DNA from: Paenibacillus herberti
Lineage (GTDB): Bacteria > Bacillota > Bacilli > Paenibacillales > Paenibacillaceae
NCBI RefSeq assembly: GCF_002233675.1
Contig: NZ_NMUQ01000002.1
Span: 577,016 to 641,015 of the forward strand
DNA: 64,000 nucleotides
Reading direction: 5' to 3'
The notes beneath the pieces are model-generated. The model was not told the origin of the DNA. It made no database searches and saw only the letters and a list, made by a program, of their open reading frames with translations. A program made the translations under genes and the position numbers. Positions 45,767-54,093 of this stretch are shown one piece after another; the stretch's first letter is position 1, and every line of letters starts with the position of its first letter.

Positions 45767-46071
45767 GTGAAAGTTCCTCTCGGTTCGCTTCAACAATAGA
45801 GCAACTCAAAGCGCCCCAGCTTGTCCATTCGCATACTAGCGGATCTGATAGAGCTACTGCAAAATCCCCTCAATAGCGTCTCTCAGATTTAAAAACCAAT
45901 CAGCACTATCAGCCTATATTGTACTGGCGGCCCCTTTTACTTTGTGACGCAGTAGCTTCGGTCAGCCGCAATGGCCCATTCAACCCTGTTCCCCGTTTCG
46001 CCGCCTAGTGGGATTGGGCAACATCACTCAGCTCCTGGACCGCGTCGCCAAACGGCTCGGTTCTATCCCAA
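45767..46071. other. Gene-free stretch
   Basis: About 305 bp without an accepted gene, promoter or hairpin. It contains stretches such as TAGCGGATCTGATAGAGCT that resemble decayed intergenic repeats, but no clear periodicity was established. Confidence 0.4.
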
Positions 46072-46221
46072 TCAGCGCCCCAGCCCAGCCTGTCCGCTGG
46101 CTTTTCCACCTTCCGTCTCTGGATCGTCCTGCTGCTCCACGATCTCAGCCGGCACTTCCTTGCCCGCCTCTTCCTTGCCACCCTCGCGTACGGCCTTGTC
46201 CTTCTCCTCTTGCTCCTTCAT
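46072..46221 (-). CDS. Small charged protein, 49 residues, unrecognised
   Basis: A minus-strand frame starts at the ATG at 46221 with AAGGAGAGGG about 8 nt upstream. It reads MKEQEEKDKAVREGGKEEAG and continues with further Lys, Glu and Gly before QAGLGR and a TGA. It is very hydrophilic and probably disordered. It lies 150 nt behind the GTPase stop on the same strand and could be co-transcribed. Support is limited to the ribosome binding site and the biased composition. Confidence 0.45.
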   Translation of the reverse strand: MKEQEEKDKAVREGGKEEAGKEVPAEIVEQQDDPETEGGKASGQAGLGR

Positions 46222-46370
46222 TCTCTTCACCCTCTCCTTCTAATCCGTCTATTCTTCCCCTTGGCCAGTGTTTTTCAGAAGTAGCTTGCCCTTCCTCTCA
46301 GCCATCCCGCGTGAGATGGCCACTGCCGCATCCTAACATCTAAGACATTCTCCGAGGTTTAAAATAAGCC

Positions 46371-47744
46371 TCAACTGTTAGCCTGCTTGCGAAAAATACC
46401 ATAGAGCTTGCTAATCGTCGCTGTGTTGACGTCCATCTCGTTCTCATAGGCATACTTCACCGCATAACCGAGCGCGAGCGTCATGGCTCCGGCTACCGAT
46501 GCGCCCGCGATAGAGCCGGCTCCCGGAAACAGCTTGATCACTTGGCGGAACACGCTCTTTCCAATGTTGCCCACGACGGTGGCGATGACGAGCTCTTTCG
46601 CCGTTTCCTTGCTGATCGGACGACCGTACAGCACGGCCAAACGTGTCAGCAAGCCAATTTGTACAGCAGTAATCGGTACAATATCTGCACCGGGGATCGG
46701 TGCTGCTCCGATTGCACTCGCGGATGCTGCCGCTCCGAGGATCCATTTATTTGCTGAAGTCGACTTCTCCTTGATGTTCCTCGCAAACAGCAGATCCTTG
46801 GACTTTTTTCGCAGCAGCTCCAGGATGGCGTCCCGTAGCTTGTCGATGTTTTCACCCGTGCGCGAGGAAACCGACACGATATCAAAGCGTCCTCCCGTCT
46901 CCAGCTGCAGCCTTGCTTCCAGCCGTTCGATGTCATCCGCGGCATCGATTTTATTCAACACAAGGAGAATATTAGGATTTGTATCCCGGATCGCTTCAAA
47001 GTTTCTTTTTTCCACCTCGGAATAAACCGTGCCAGCCGCATTCAGGAAGAATAGGATGATATCCGCCTTACGATAGTAGTCCATCGTCAGCTGCGAGTTC
47101 TCGAGGCGCACATCATTGAGCCCTGGAGTATCCACAAAAAAGATCCGATCCTTGAACAAATACGGCCTGATTACCGTCGTCTGGCCCGGCTCCGCTCCAA
47201 CTCCAGCCACCTCTTCCCCAACGATCCGGTTCAGGGTTGAGGACTTTCCGGCGTTCACATCTCCGACCAGTGCAATCAGGATATCCTGGTCGAGCTCGCG
47301 CGCGATCTCCGCCATATTCTGATCATATTGCGCTTCTGCGACGCGGCGCCATTCCTTCTCCCAGGCTTCACCAGGAGGAAGCAGTGTGTCCAGCTTATGG
47401 ACCGACTGCTGTCCGACGGACGGTGCCTCCTGAGGCAGAACGGTCGCAGCGGTCTCGCGCTCCGCGCCCAAAATAGAATCGCCAACTGCTGGCGGCAGCT
47501 CTGAGCCCGACACTCCAGCCGTCGGATTTCGCTCCAGGTCGGCTGCATTTTCCGACAGGCTGACGTCTGCCCGTGAATCCACACTCCCAGACGCTGGTAC
47601 GCCTGGCGGTGAATTCACGCCCCCGGTCGTTGGAACGGCCGTCGCCCCAGGCTCCAGCCAATGCTGGTTTCCTCCTGGCCTGCCTGGCCTTGCCCGTTCC
47701 TGCTCCTGCCTCTGCCCCTGATCTCGCTCCCTCTGCTCCATCAT
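46371..47744 (-). CDS. Dynamin-like or Era-like GTPase with a C-terminal membrane region
   Basis: The ATG at 47744 is chosen because AAAGGGG lies 6 nt upstream (457 residues). The first 120 residues are a low-complexity Pro/Gly/Glu-rich head. The GTPase domain has G1 GDVNAGKSS (161-169), G2-type Thr in PGQTTVIRP, G3 FVDTPGLNDVR and G4 LLVLNKIDAAD. The C-terminal part (ILGAAASASAIGAAPIPGADIVPITAVQIGLL and IGKSVFRQVIKLFPGAGSIAGASVAGAMTLALGYAV) matches the DUF697 type of membrane-associated helical domain. Such proteins are thought to act in membrane remodelling or stress tolerance. No partner gene reveals its role. Confidence 0.85.
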   Translation of the reverse strand: MMEQRERDQGQRQEQERARPGRPGGNQHWLEPGATAVPTTGGVNSPPGVPASGSVDSRADVSLSENAADLERNPTAGVSGSELPPAVGDSILGAERETAATVLPQEAPSVGQQSVHKLDTLLPPGEAWEKEWRRVAEAQYDQNMAEIARELDQDILIALVGDVNAGKSSTLNRIVGEEVAGVGAEPGQTTVIRPYLFKDRIFFVDTPGLNDVRLENSQLTMDYYRKADIILFFLNAAGTVYSEVEKRNFEAIRDTNPNILLVLNKIDAADDIERLEARLQLETGGRFDIVSVSSRTGENIDKLRDAILELLRKKSKDLLFARNIKEKSTSANKWILGAAASASAIGAAPIPGADIVPITAVQIGLLTRLAVLYGRPISKETAKELVIATVVGNIGKSVFRQVIKLFPGAGSIAGASVAGAMTLALGYAVKYAYENEMDVNTATISKLYGIFRKQANS

Positions 47745-47898
47745 TCCCATCCCCTTTCGCCTGTCAGCATCGCTCTCGTTATGGCTTCAATATCTTGTTA
47801 AGATGTTCTTACCTCTAAGGCTGGCAACCTGAATCTCTTCCATTCCATGCGGACGGCCCACAGTCTCCATAGAAGGTTCGATATCCGAATCGAGAGAG

Positions 47899-47917
47899 TA
47901 TTCACACGCAGTGAATA
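47899..47917. promoter_or_regulatory. Inverted repeat upstream of the cupin gene
   Basis: TATTCAC-ACGCA-GTGAATA is a perfect 7-bp inverted repeat, 28 nt before the cupin start and close to where a promoter should be. It is a candidate operator. Confidence 0.45.
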
Positions 47918-47944
47918 AAAAATTGAATATCTAGGAGGAAGAGA

Positions 47945-48460
47945 ATGGAATCGCAAATCGAGCCTCAGAAGCTATTTTTCCAAGATGACGGACTCATTCC
48001 GAACCATCCCTCCCTGCCCGTATTGGTGTACCGATCTCCCGTAAAAAAAACCGAAAGCATGGAGCAGCTCTTCGCCTCACACGGTTGGGGCAACAACTGG
48101 ACCAACGGCGTCTACCCCTATCATCATTACCATAGTAACACCCATGAAGCGCTTGGCGTCGTCAGCGGCACCGCGATGCTGCAGTTGGGCGGTCCAACGG
48201 GGGAAACCGTGGAGGTAAGCTCAGGGGACGTGCTGGTGCTGCCGGCTGGCACCGGACATAGGAGACTGTCGGCGAGCAGCAGCTTCCGCATTTCGGGAGG
48301 TTATCCCGGCGGTGTAAGTTACAATATGCGCCACGCTGAAAATAAAGATCGTCAGCTCGCGCTGGAAGAGATTCCATCTGTGCTGCTTCCAGGTACCGAC
48401 CCTGTATATGGCGTGGCCGGACCGCTGCTGCGGGCCTGGCACATCGGAAAATACAGCTGA
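47945..48460 (+). CDS. Cupin-domain protein, YjlB-like
   Basis: The ATG follows CTAGGAGGAAGAGA; 171 residues. The cupin core has a metal-site pattern YHHYHSNTHEALGVVSGTAMLQLGGPTG (two or three His and a Glu) and a second motif SGDVLVLPAGTGHRRLS. FASHGWGNNWTNGVYPY and SYNMRHAE resemble B. subtilis YjlB. The family is of unknown function; a small-molecule or metal-dependent activity is likely. An inverted repeat lies upstream. Its coding region ends 168 nt before the amylase gene. Confidence 0.85.
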   Translation: MESQIEPQKLFFQDDGLIPNHPSLPVLVYRSPVKKTESMEQLFASHGWGNNWTNGVYPYHHYHSNTHEALGVVSGTAMLQLGGPTGETVEVSSGDVLVLPAGTGHRRLSASSSFRISGGYPGGVSYNMRHAENKDRQLALEEIPSVLLPGTDPVYGVAGPLLRAWHIGKYS

Positions 48461-48628
48461 CACACCTGCTCCAATCTGATCGCTAGTCGGGAACGCGTAA
48501 CGCGGCGGCTCGGGGGTGCCTAGTTTTGCAGGAGCCGTGCCATCCACCGTCTTGATTAGATGCCTGTCCGCCAGGGGTAATGATGCGTAATATTGACAAA
48601 TCATACGGCAAAGGGTGATCCGCGCAAG

Positions 48629-50122
48629 ATGGAACGCAATCATACGATGATGCAATTTTTTGAATGGCATGTGCCGGCGGACGGCAAACACTGGCAGCGC
48701 CTCAAGGAGCGTGCCGCCGAGCTGAAGGCCGCCGGCATCGATGCTATTTGGATCCCCCCTGCGACCAAGGCTTCCTCTCCGGAAGATAACGGCTACAGCG
48801 TATACGATCTGTACGACCTGGGCGAGTTCGACCAGAAGGGTGCCAAGCGCACGAAGTACGGTACAAAGGAAGAGTTGCTGGAGGCGATTGGCATCTGCCG
48901 GGAGCATGGCATCGCCGTTTACGCCGATCTGGTCATGAACCATAAGGCTGGAGCCGACGAAAAAGAGAAATTCAAGGTGATCGAGGTCGAAGGAGAGAAT
49001 CGTCAGGAGGAAATATCCGATCCGCATAGCATCGAGGGCTGGACAAAGTTCACCTTTCCCGGACGCGGGGATAAATACTCCTCGTTCAAGTGGAATTTCA
49101 CGCATTTTAACGGGACCGATTTCGACGCGAAGCGTGATGAAACCGGCGTTTATCGCATCCTAGGCGAGAACAAACAGTGGAACGAGAATGTCGACGATCA
49201 GTTCGGCAACTACGATTACTTGATGTTCGCCAACATCGATTACAACAACCCTGAGGTGCGTGAGGAGATGATCCGCTGGGGTCATTGGCTGGTAAAAGAG
49301 AGCGGCGTAAACGGCTTTCGGCTCGATGCGATCAAGCATATCGATCATACGTTCATCCGGGAATTTGCGCGGGAGATCAAGGGGCAGGCACCGGAACATT
49401 TTTATATCGTCGGCGAGTTCTGGAATAGCATCACCGAAGACTGTACCGCATTCTTGGAGACGGTCGAGCATGAGCTCGACTTGTTCGACGCTCCGCTGCA
49501 TTACCGGCTTAAGGAGGCGGCAGACAGCGGACGCGAGTTCGATCTGCGGACTATTTTTGACGGGTCCCTGGTGAAGGAGCATCCGCAACATGCGGTGACA
49601 CTCGTCGAAAACCATGACACCCAACCCGGCGAGGCGCTGGAATCATGGATTGGTGATTGGTTCAAACAGAGCGCTTATGCGCTTATCCTGTTGCGCCGCG
49701 ACGGCTATCCGGTCGTCTTCTATGGTGATTATTACGGCATTGGAGGCGAGCAGCCCATCGAGGGCAAAAAGGTAGCGATCGATCCGCTGCTGTACGCTCG
49801 TTATCATCGCGCTTACGGCGACCAGGACGATTATCTCGATGATCGGCATGTCATCGGCTGGGTGCGCCGCGGCGTGCCGGAGTTCGAACGCTCCGGCTGC
49901 GCCGTCGTCGTCTGCAACGCCGATGATTGCTCCAAGCGCATGTTCGTCGGCGAAGAGCGCGCCGGCGAAGTGTGGGTCGATTTGACTAATACACGCGCGG
50001 AGCGGATCGTTATTGGCGAGGATGGCTTCGCCGACTTCCCGGTCAGTGGCGGCAGCGTGTCCGTATGGGCATTGCCGGAATTCGATGTGGAGCCGAATGA
50101 AGTAAACGTAGAAGGAGAATGA
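48629..50122 (+). CDS. Cytoplasmic alpha-amylase, GH13 subfamily 5 type
   Basis: The ATG at 48629 follows AAAGGGTGAT; 497 residues with no signal peptide, so it is intracellular. Catalytic residues are Asp233 in GFRLDAIKHI (nucleophile), Glu263 in IVGEFWNS (acid/base) and Asp330 in VENHDTQP. MMQFFEWHVPADGKHW and YADLVMNHKAGADE are typical of the AmyS/Bacillus-type liquefying amylases, and YSVYDLYDLGEFDQKG is shared with them. It hydrolyses alpha-1,4 links of imported maltodextrins or storage glucan. There is no clear operon partner; a degenerate repeat follows the stop codon. Confidence 0.93.
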   Translation: MERNHTMMQFFEWHVPADGKHWQRLKERAAELKAAGIDAIWIPPATKASSPEDNGYSVYDLYDLGEFDQKGAKRTKYGTKEELLEAIGICREHGIAVYADLVMNHKAGADEKEKFKVIEVEGENRQEEISDPHSIEGWTKFTFPGRGDKYSSFKWNFTHFNGTDFDAKRDETGVYRILGENKQWNENVDDQFGNYDYLMFANIDYNNPEVREEMIRWGHWLVKESGVNGFRLDAIKHIDHTFIREFAREIKGQAPEHFYIVGEFWNSITEDCTAFLETVEHELDLFDAPLHYRLKEAADSGREFDLRTIFDGSLVKEHPQHAVTLVENHDTQPGEALESWIGDWFKQSAYALILLRRDGYPVVFYGDYYGIGGEQPIEGKKVAIDPLLYARYHRAYGDQDDYLDDRHVIGWVRRGVPEFERSGCAVVVCNADDCSKRMFVGEERAGEVWVDLTNTRAERIVIGEDGFADFPVSGGSVSVWALPEFDVEPNEVNVEGE

Positions 50123-50165
50123 GAGTAGCAGAACGAACAGATGCCTTATAGCTTTAGGAAGCCGA

Positions 50166-50255
50166 GCAACTACTAGAGCGACTACCAACAGAGCGTTTTC
50201 AGCAGAGCAGTTATCAGTAGCACTGTTTACAGCAAAGAGCAGTCATCATAAACAG
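50166..50255. repeat. Degenerate short-period repeat behind the amylase gene
   Basis: Six units of 12-19 bp (mean about 15) share a GCR...CAGCA/AGA pattern, e.g. GCGTTTTCAGCAGA and GCAGTTATCAGTA. No coding frame or hairpin is evident. Confidence 0.4.
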
Positions 50256-50329
50256 GCCTTCAACGCAGTGGATGATGAAAGTGAACATCGCGAGCCTAAT
50301 AATTACTCGGAATGGGAGATGAATCACTT

Positions 50330-50839
50330 ATGAAGGAACATGTGCTGAATCAGCTGGAAATGACACGCTCGGAGCTGCTGAACGAGGTGCGCGGACTCCC
50401 GCTCGAAACGCTTCAGGCGAAGCCCCCCGGTAACGGGTGGTCCGTCCTAGAAATTATGGAGCATTTGGCAACGCTCGAGGGTTCCATAGCGAAAGGATTG
50501 GTCGCCGTCCTGCAAAGTCCGGAGCGCAACGATCTTGTGAAGGCCCCACTGGAGCTGCTGAAGGATCCCTCACGCAAAGCTCAGGCTCCTGACCGAGTAC
50601 AACCGCTCGGAAGGATCAACACGCTGGCCGAGGCAGAGCAAGCGTTGGCCGATGCCCGCCAGAAGTTGCTTGAGAGCGTTGCGGTCGATCTAGGCACGGA
50701 GCGGATGGAGAAGCGAGGCTTTGAGCATCCGATGTTCGGCCCGATGAGCGCAGCTCAGTGGGTCGAGCTCATCCCCCTCCATGAGGATCGGCATCTTGGA
50801 CAGATTCGCAATACGCTTCGCCAGCTTCAAGGAAGCTAA
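50330..50839 (+). CDS. DinB-like metal-dependent protein
   Basis: The ATG at 50330 is preferred over 50312; GGGAGATGA lies about 10 nt upstream. The 169-residue four-helix protein has MEHLATLEGSIAKGLV with one metal His and LIPLHEDRHLGQIRNTL with two more, the typical DinB triad. GWSVLEIMEHL is the standard helix 2 start. DinB relatives include bacillithiol transferases and many uncharacterised stress proteins. A strong terminator follows. Confidence 0.85.
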   Translation: MKEHVLNQLEMTRSELLNEVRGLPLETLQAKPPGNGWSVLEIMEHLATLEGSIAKGLVAVLQSPERNDLVKAPLELLKDPSRKAQAPDRVQPLGRINTLAEAEQALADARQKLLESVAVDLGTERMEKRGFEHPMFGPMSAAQWVELIPLHEDRHLGQIRNTLRQLQGS

Positions 50840-50860
50840 ACGCCCGATTGCTTTAGATTT

Positions 50861-50891
50861 AACACACTCTCTTGGGGAGTGTGTTTTTTTT
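50861..50891 (+). terminator. Terminator of the DinB-like gene
   Basis: AACACACTCT and GGAGTGTGTT pair around CTTGG, followed by TTTTTT. Confidence 0.9.
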
Positions 50892-51092
50892 GCTCCTAAC
50901 ATCCCGCACGCTATCCGCAGGTAAGTTCCTCTCTTGCTATTGCTTAAGACTGCCCACATCCTTCAGCCCAAACTATTAATTTATGGGACAAGTGCCAGAG
51001 TCCGTCTATCTGGCTCCTACATAGATTGTTATATAAAGCTCTCAACCGATTTTAGAGAAATTCTCAAAAGCCAAGTATAGGAGGAAATTAAT

Positions 51093-51563
51093 TTGAGAAA
51101 TATTAGTAACAGTTACGGATCAAACCTAGGCCTCATTCTAGTTTTGTTTATTCTGTTAGTCATCACGATATGTTTCTTTTCCCGCAACTCAGTGAATAAT
51201 GGACCGGATGATGGATCGGATGATGAATCGTCCGAACTGGGGGCTACGCGAGGTTTTACCCTTGTTAACTCTGCAGAAGGTCTGAATCTTGTTGTAAGTT
51301 TTATAAAGAACGCGGAAGAGCCTACCCCAACTTTTTTGCCTTCGGGAGATGAAAACCACTTTAGGGTACCAATAGGTTCTACTGCCACTGTTATTTACAG
51401 TGTATACACCACTAGCTACGCTAGTTTGGTCGGGAAGTTCAGTGCTAGTATGTACTCTATTTCATTAGTTCAAGATGTAGGCTTTAGATCTATATCAACG
51501 ACGGCGCCACTCCGTTGGTTTTATGGTATAACCCCTTCCAACTTGGTTCTCGTCAACAAATAA
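51093..51563 (+). CDS. YjcZ-type membrane segment fused to a longer exported domain
   Basis: The start is TTG 51093 with TAGGAGG about 10 nt upstream; 156 residues. The N-terminus, NSYGSNLGLILVLFILLVITICFF, closely resembles the membrane segment of the YjcZ-like proteins at 19.6-21 kb. It is followed by an acidic linker (GPDDGSDDESSE) and a 100-residue beta-type domain (RGFTLVNSAEGLNLVVSFIK ... WFYGITPSNLVLVNK). In the short relatives this segment is at the C-terminus; here it is at the N-terminus with extra sequence outside. It is AT-richer than its surroundings. The role is unknown; a spore or cell-surface protein is inferred. Confidence 0.75.
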   Translation: MRNISNSYGSNLGLILVLFILLVITICFFSRNSVNNGPDDGSDDESSELGATRGFTLVNSAEGLNLVVSFIKNAEEPTPTFLPSGDENHFRVPIGSTATVIYSVYTTSYASLVGKFSASMYSISLVQDVGFRSISTTAPLRWFYGITPSNLVLVNK

Positions 51564-51757
51564 TGGTCTAAGCAAGCATTCGTCGAACTACTGTTGATCA
51601 CGCAGGATTTAACCGGTACCGATAGTTTATATACAGCGAAGAATACACAAAGAAGAGGTTCGGAAGTAAATCCGTTTGCTTTTTTGGGGACAACGATGGT
51701 GGTAATCTCCAGGGATTGATGTTGTGGAAGCATTTATTTCACCTACTATAGTGCAGG

Positions 51758-51802
51758 AAAAAGGTACCGTTTCTCGATTAATTTGAGAAACGGTACCTTT
51801 TT
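51758..51802. terminator. Bidirectional terminator
   Basis: AAAGGTACCGTTTCTC and its complement form a long stem around GATTAATTT, with A- and T-runs on the two sides. It serves the plus-strand gene at 51093 and the minus-strand gene at 51831. The segment 51564-51757 has a 51-codon in-frame stretch after the first gene's stop, of doubtful meaning. Confidence 0.9.
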
Positions 51803-51830
51803 AGCTGTAAATCGATTTTTCAGCAAAACA

Positions 51831-52112
51831 TTATTCACTATCTATTTTCTTTCTCCGTACTCCTTGGAAAATTAACATAACCCCCATAAAGAATAATAAA
51901 ATATTGGTAGAACTTAAAGTATGTTTAGATACAAATTCTTTAATTATGAGATAGGTTTGGATTACCAAGATAATAGAAGCGAGAAGAAAATGAATACTGG
52001 ATTCGCCTTTGAATTTCATACCAACAAACCTTATTATAATCGTTATTGCAATGGCATAAACGGAGATAATCCCTACAATAGTTAGAGCTAAAATAGAAAT
52101 ATTTATATTCAT
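51831..52112 (-). CDS. Small membrane protein, unrecognised
   Basis: The ATG at 52112 follows AAAGGATGACTG; 93 residues with three hydrophobic segments (ILALTIVGIISVYAIAITIII, FLLASIILVIQTYLII and ILLFFMGVMLIFQGV) and a basic end RRKKIDSE. It is AT-rich. No family was recognised. Confidence 0.65.
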   Translation of the reverse strand: MNINISILALTIVGIISVYAIAITIIIRFVGMKFKGESSIHFLLASIILVIQTYLIIKEFVSKHTLSSTNILLFFMGVMLIFQGVRRKKIDSE

Positions 52113-52328
52113 CAGTCATCCTTTACAAAGCATAAACATACCCTTCATTTCGCATATCAACAAACCAACAGATTAGGTCCAAATTAATACATATATGTGA
52201 TTGCTTAACTCACTCTCATTGTACCTTGTCTAACTGCCCAATTGCAAAACCGCAAAGGCTAACGACATATCGCTGGCAACGTATTTATACGAAGAGGTTC
52301 AGCATGAACTCGAACTACTTTGTAGGTA

Positions 52329-52847
52329 CTAGTTGTGATTAAATTCAATTGCCTCCTCTTTAATTCTGTTAACGCTATCTAAGGGTAAAGTCCCTTCCAT
52401 TCTTTTTATATGTACAATTTCATCATCAAAAGAATTAATAAAATCTTTAACTTCCAAGATATATTTTTCTTCTTGTTGATTAAGATTTTTTTTGTAAGTA
52501 AATTGTGCTATAACTTTAGATGCATTCTCAAAAATAAAGCCTACCTCTTCCCACATTTCGGATTGATTCCCGCTCAATTGCATTGCGGCAGATACATTAT
52601 TTAAACTATTTAAGTAGCTAATAAGAGGTGTTAATTGCTTAAGATCATCTCTATAGTCTATTGAATTAATTAAATTTCTTGCATCCCGAGAGTTGGATAG
52701 CAATTGAGACCCGTTTATTGATATATAAGTTTTCTTTAAGTTTTCTAACTCCACTATCTTTTTTTCTTGATCATTAATTTTAACCGCGACTGTAATACTG
52801 GCGATAATAACTAACACACATGCGCAAACCCAATAGAATTTCTTCAT
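52329..52847 (-). CDS. Membrane-anchored helical protein, unrecognised
   Basis: The ATG at 52847 follows AAGGAGGATAAA; 172 residues. An N-terminal anchor or signal (MKKFYWVCACVLVIIASITVAVKI) is followed by a hydrophilic, probably coiled-coil part (DQEKKIVELENLKKTYISINGSQLL) and further helices. The composition is Asn/Lys/Ile-rich, unlike the GC-rich neighbours, which suggests acquisition. No family was recognised. Confidence 0.7.
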   Translation of the reverse strand: MKKFYWVCACVLVIIASITVAVKINDQEKKIVELENLKKTYISINGSQLLSNSRDARNLINSIDYRDDLKQLTPLISYLNSLNNVSAAMQLSGNQSEMWEEVGFIFENASKVIAQFTYKKNLNQQEEKYILEVKDFINSFDDEIVHIKRMEGTLPLDSVNRIKEEAIEFNHN

Positions 52848-53064
52848 TTTATCCTCCTTAAATAAATTCAATTTATTTTAAATCTAATTTCACTTAAATG
52901 TTGTTGGTATATTTTTCATTGTTGTTTGCCTATAACCTGAGCCCATAACCAGCTCTAAAATATCCTTATAACTGTTTCGCGGAAAAGCGGTACAGCTTGC
53001 AAATCCAAAGTGGTATACTAGGTGAAAACGTATCGGGACGATAAGGAACCGGCTAGGAGGCTTT

Positions 53065-54018
53065 ATGAGCTCAACCCTGAAAGATAAACTGCTCCGCAAA
53101 GAAAGCGGCATCCTGACCTATGGCATGACTCCGCCCAAAAGCAGTCATCCACCAGAGAAAATCCGGGAGATTGCAGATAAGCAGATTTCCCGGCTAAAGG
53201 ATACCGGCATCGACGGTCTTGTTCTTTACGATGTGCAGGACGAGGCGGACCGGACCGATAAAGACCGGCCCTTCCCGTATTTGGAGGCGCTGGATCCTAC
53301 GGAGTATTACAACGGTTATCTGAAGCAGGAGCTCGGAGTTCCGTCCATTATTTACCACTGCGTTGCCTCTGAGGGACCCGACAAGCTCGCAAAGTGGATC
53401 CTTCAAGACCGGGACGATCAGCGGTACACCGTATACGTGGGGGCTTCCTCCAGCCGCCAGCAGGTACAGATTCGACTTCCGGAAGCTTATCGCATGAGCG
53501 GCATTCTCAACGAAAAGCTGATGACCGGCGGAGTTGTCATACCGGAGCGGCACCGCAGCAAGGGCGACGAGCATATGCGGGCGCAGGCCAAACAGGAGTC
53601 GGGTTGTGGTTTTTTCATCTCCCAGGCTACCTATGATGTGGAAGCGTCCAAGAGCTTCCTCTCCGACTACTATTACGATAGCCGCAAAAACGGCACGGAA
53701 ATGGTTCCGATCCTGTTCAACATCGCACCATGCGGCTCCGCCAAAACGCTTGAATTCATGAAGTGGCTCGGCATCAGCATCCCCAAATGGCTGGAAAATG
53801 AGCTCATGCATTCCCAAGACATCCTGGACAAATCCGTTCAGCTGTCCCGCCAAGTATTTTTGGAGCTGTACCGCTTCGGAATTGAAAAAGGGATCCCAAT
53901 CGGCTGCAGCGTAGAGAGCGTATCCACCCGTAAAGTCGAGATCGAAGCTTCCATCCAGCTGCTGAAGGATATCCGCCAGGATATGCAATCCCTTTCCGAA
54001 CAGCTGACGGTCGTTTAG
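53065..54018 (+). CDS. Methylenetetrahydrofolate reductase-like protein
   Basis: The ATG follows CTAGGAGGCTTT; 317 residues. It has the TIM-barrel order of MTHFR: ILTYGMTPPKSSHPPEKIREIADKQISRLKDTGIDGLVLYDVQDE at the start (the Glu and Asp are in the expected position), IIYHCVASEGPDKLAKWI, CGFFISQATYDVEASKSFLSDYYYD (the FISQ motif), and FNIAPCGSAKTLEFMKWLGISIPKWLENEL. Classical MetF proteins are about 290 residues. Whether it reduces methylene-THF or acts on another C1 substrate is unclear. It is a single-gene unit with a strong two-way terminator. Confidence 0.8.
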   Translation: MSSTLKDKLLRKESGILTYGMTPPKSSHPPEKIREIADKQISRLKDTGIDGLVLYDVQDEADRTDKDRPFPYLEALDPTEYYNGYLKQELGVPSIIYHCVASEGPDKLAKWILQDRDDQRYTVYVGASSSRQQVQIRLPEAYRMSGILNEKLMTGGVVIPERHRSKGDEHMRAQAKQESGCGFFISQATYDVEASKSFLSDYYYDSRKNGTEMVPILFNIAPCGSAKTLEFMKWLGISIPKWLENELMHSQDILDKSVQLSRQVFLELYRFGIEKGIPIGCSVESVSTRKVEIEASIQLLKDIRQDMQSLSEQLTVV

Positions 54019-54029
54019 GGATCATATCC

Positions 54030-54066
54030 AAAATAAAAACGCGCCCGGGGGCGCGTTTTTATTTTG
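54030..54066. terminator. Bidirectional terminator
   Basis: AAAATAAAAACGCGCCC and its complement form a long stem with A/T runs on both sides, between the convergent MTHFR-like and AlkC-like genes. Confidence 0.9.
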
Positions 54067-54093
54067 AATAAGACAGCCGCTACGCGAGAATGG

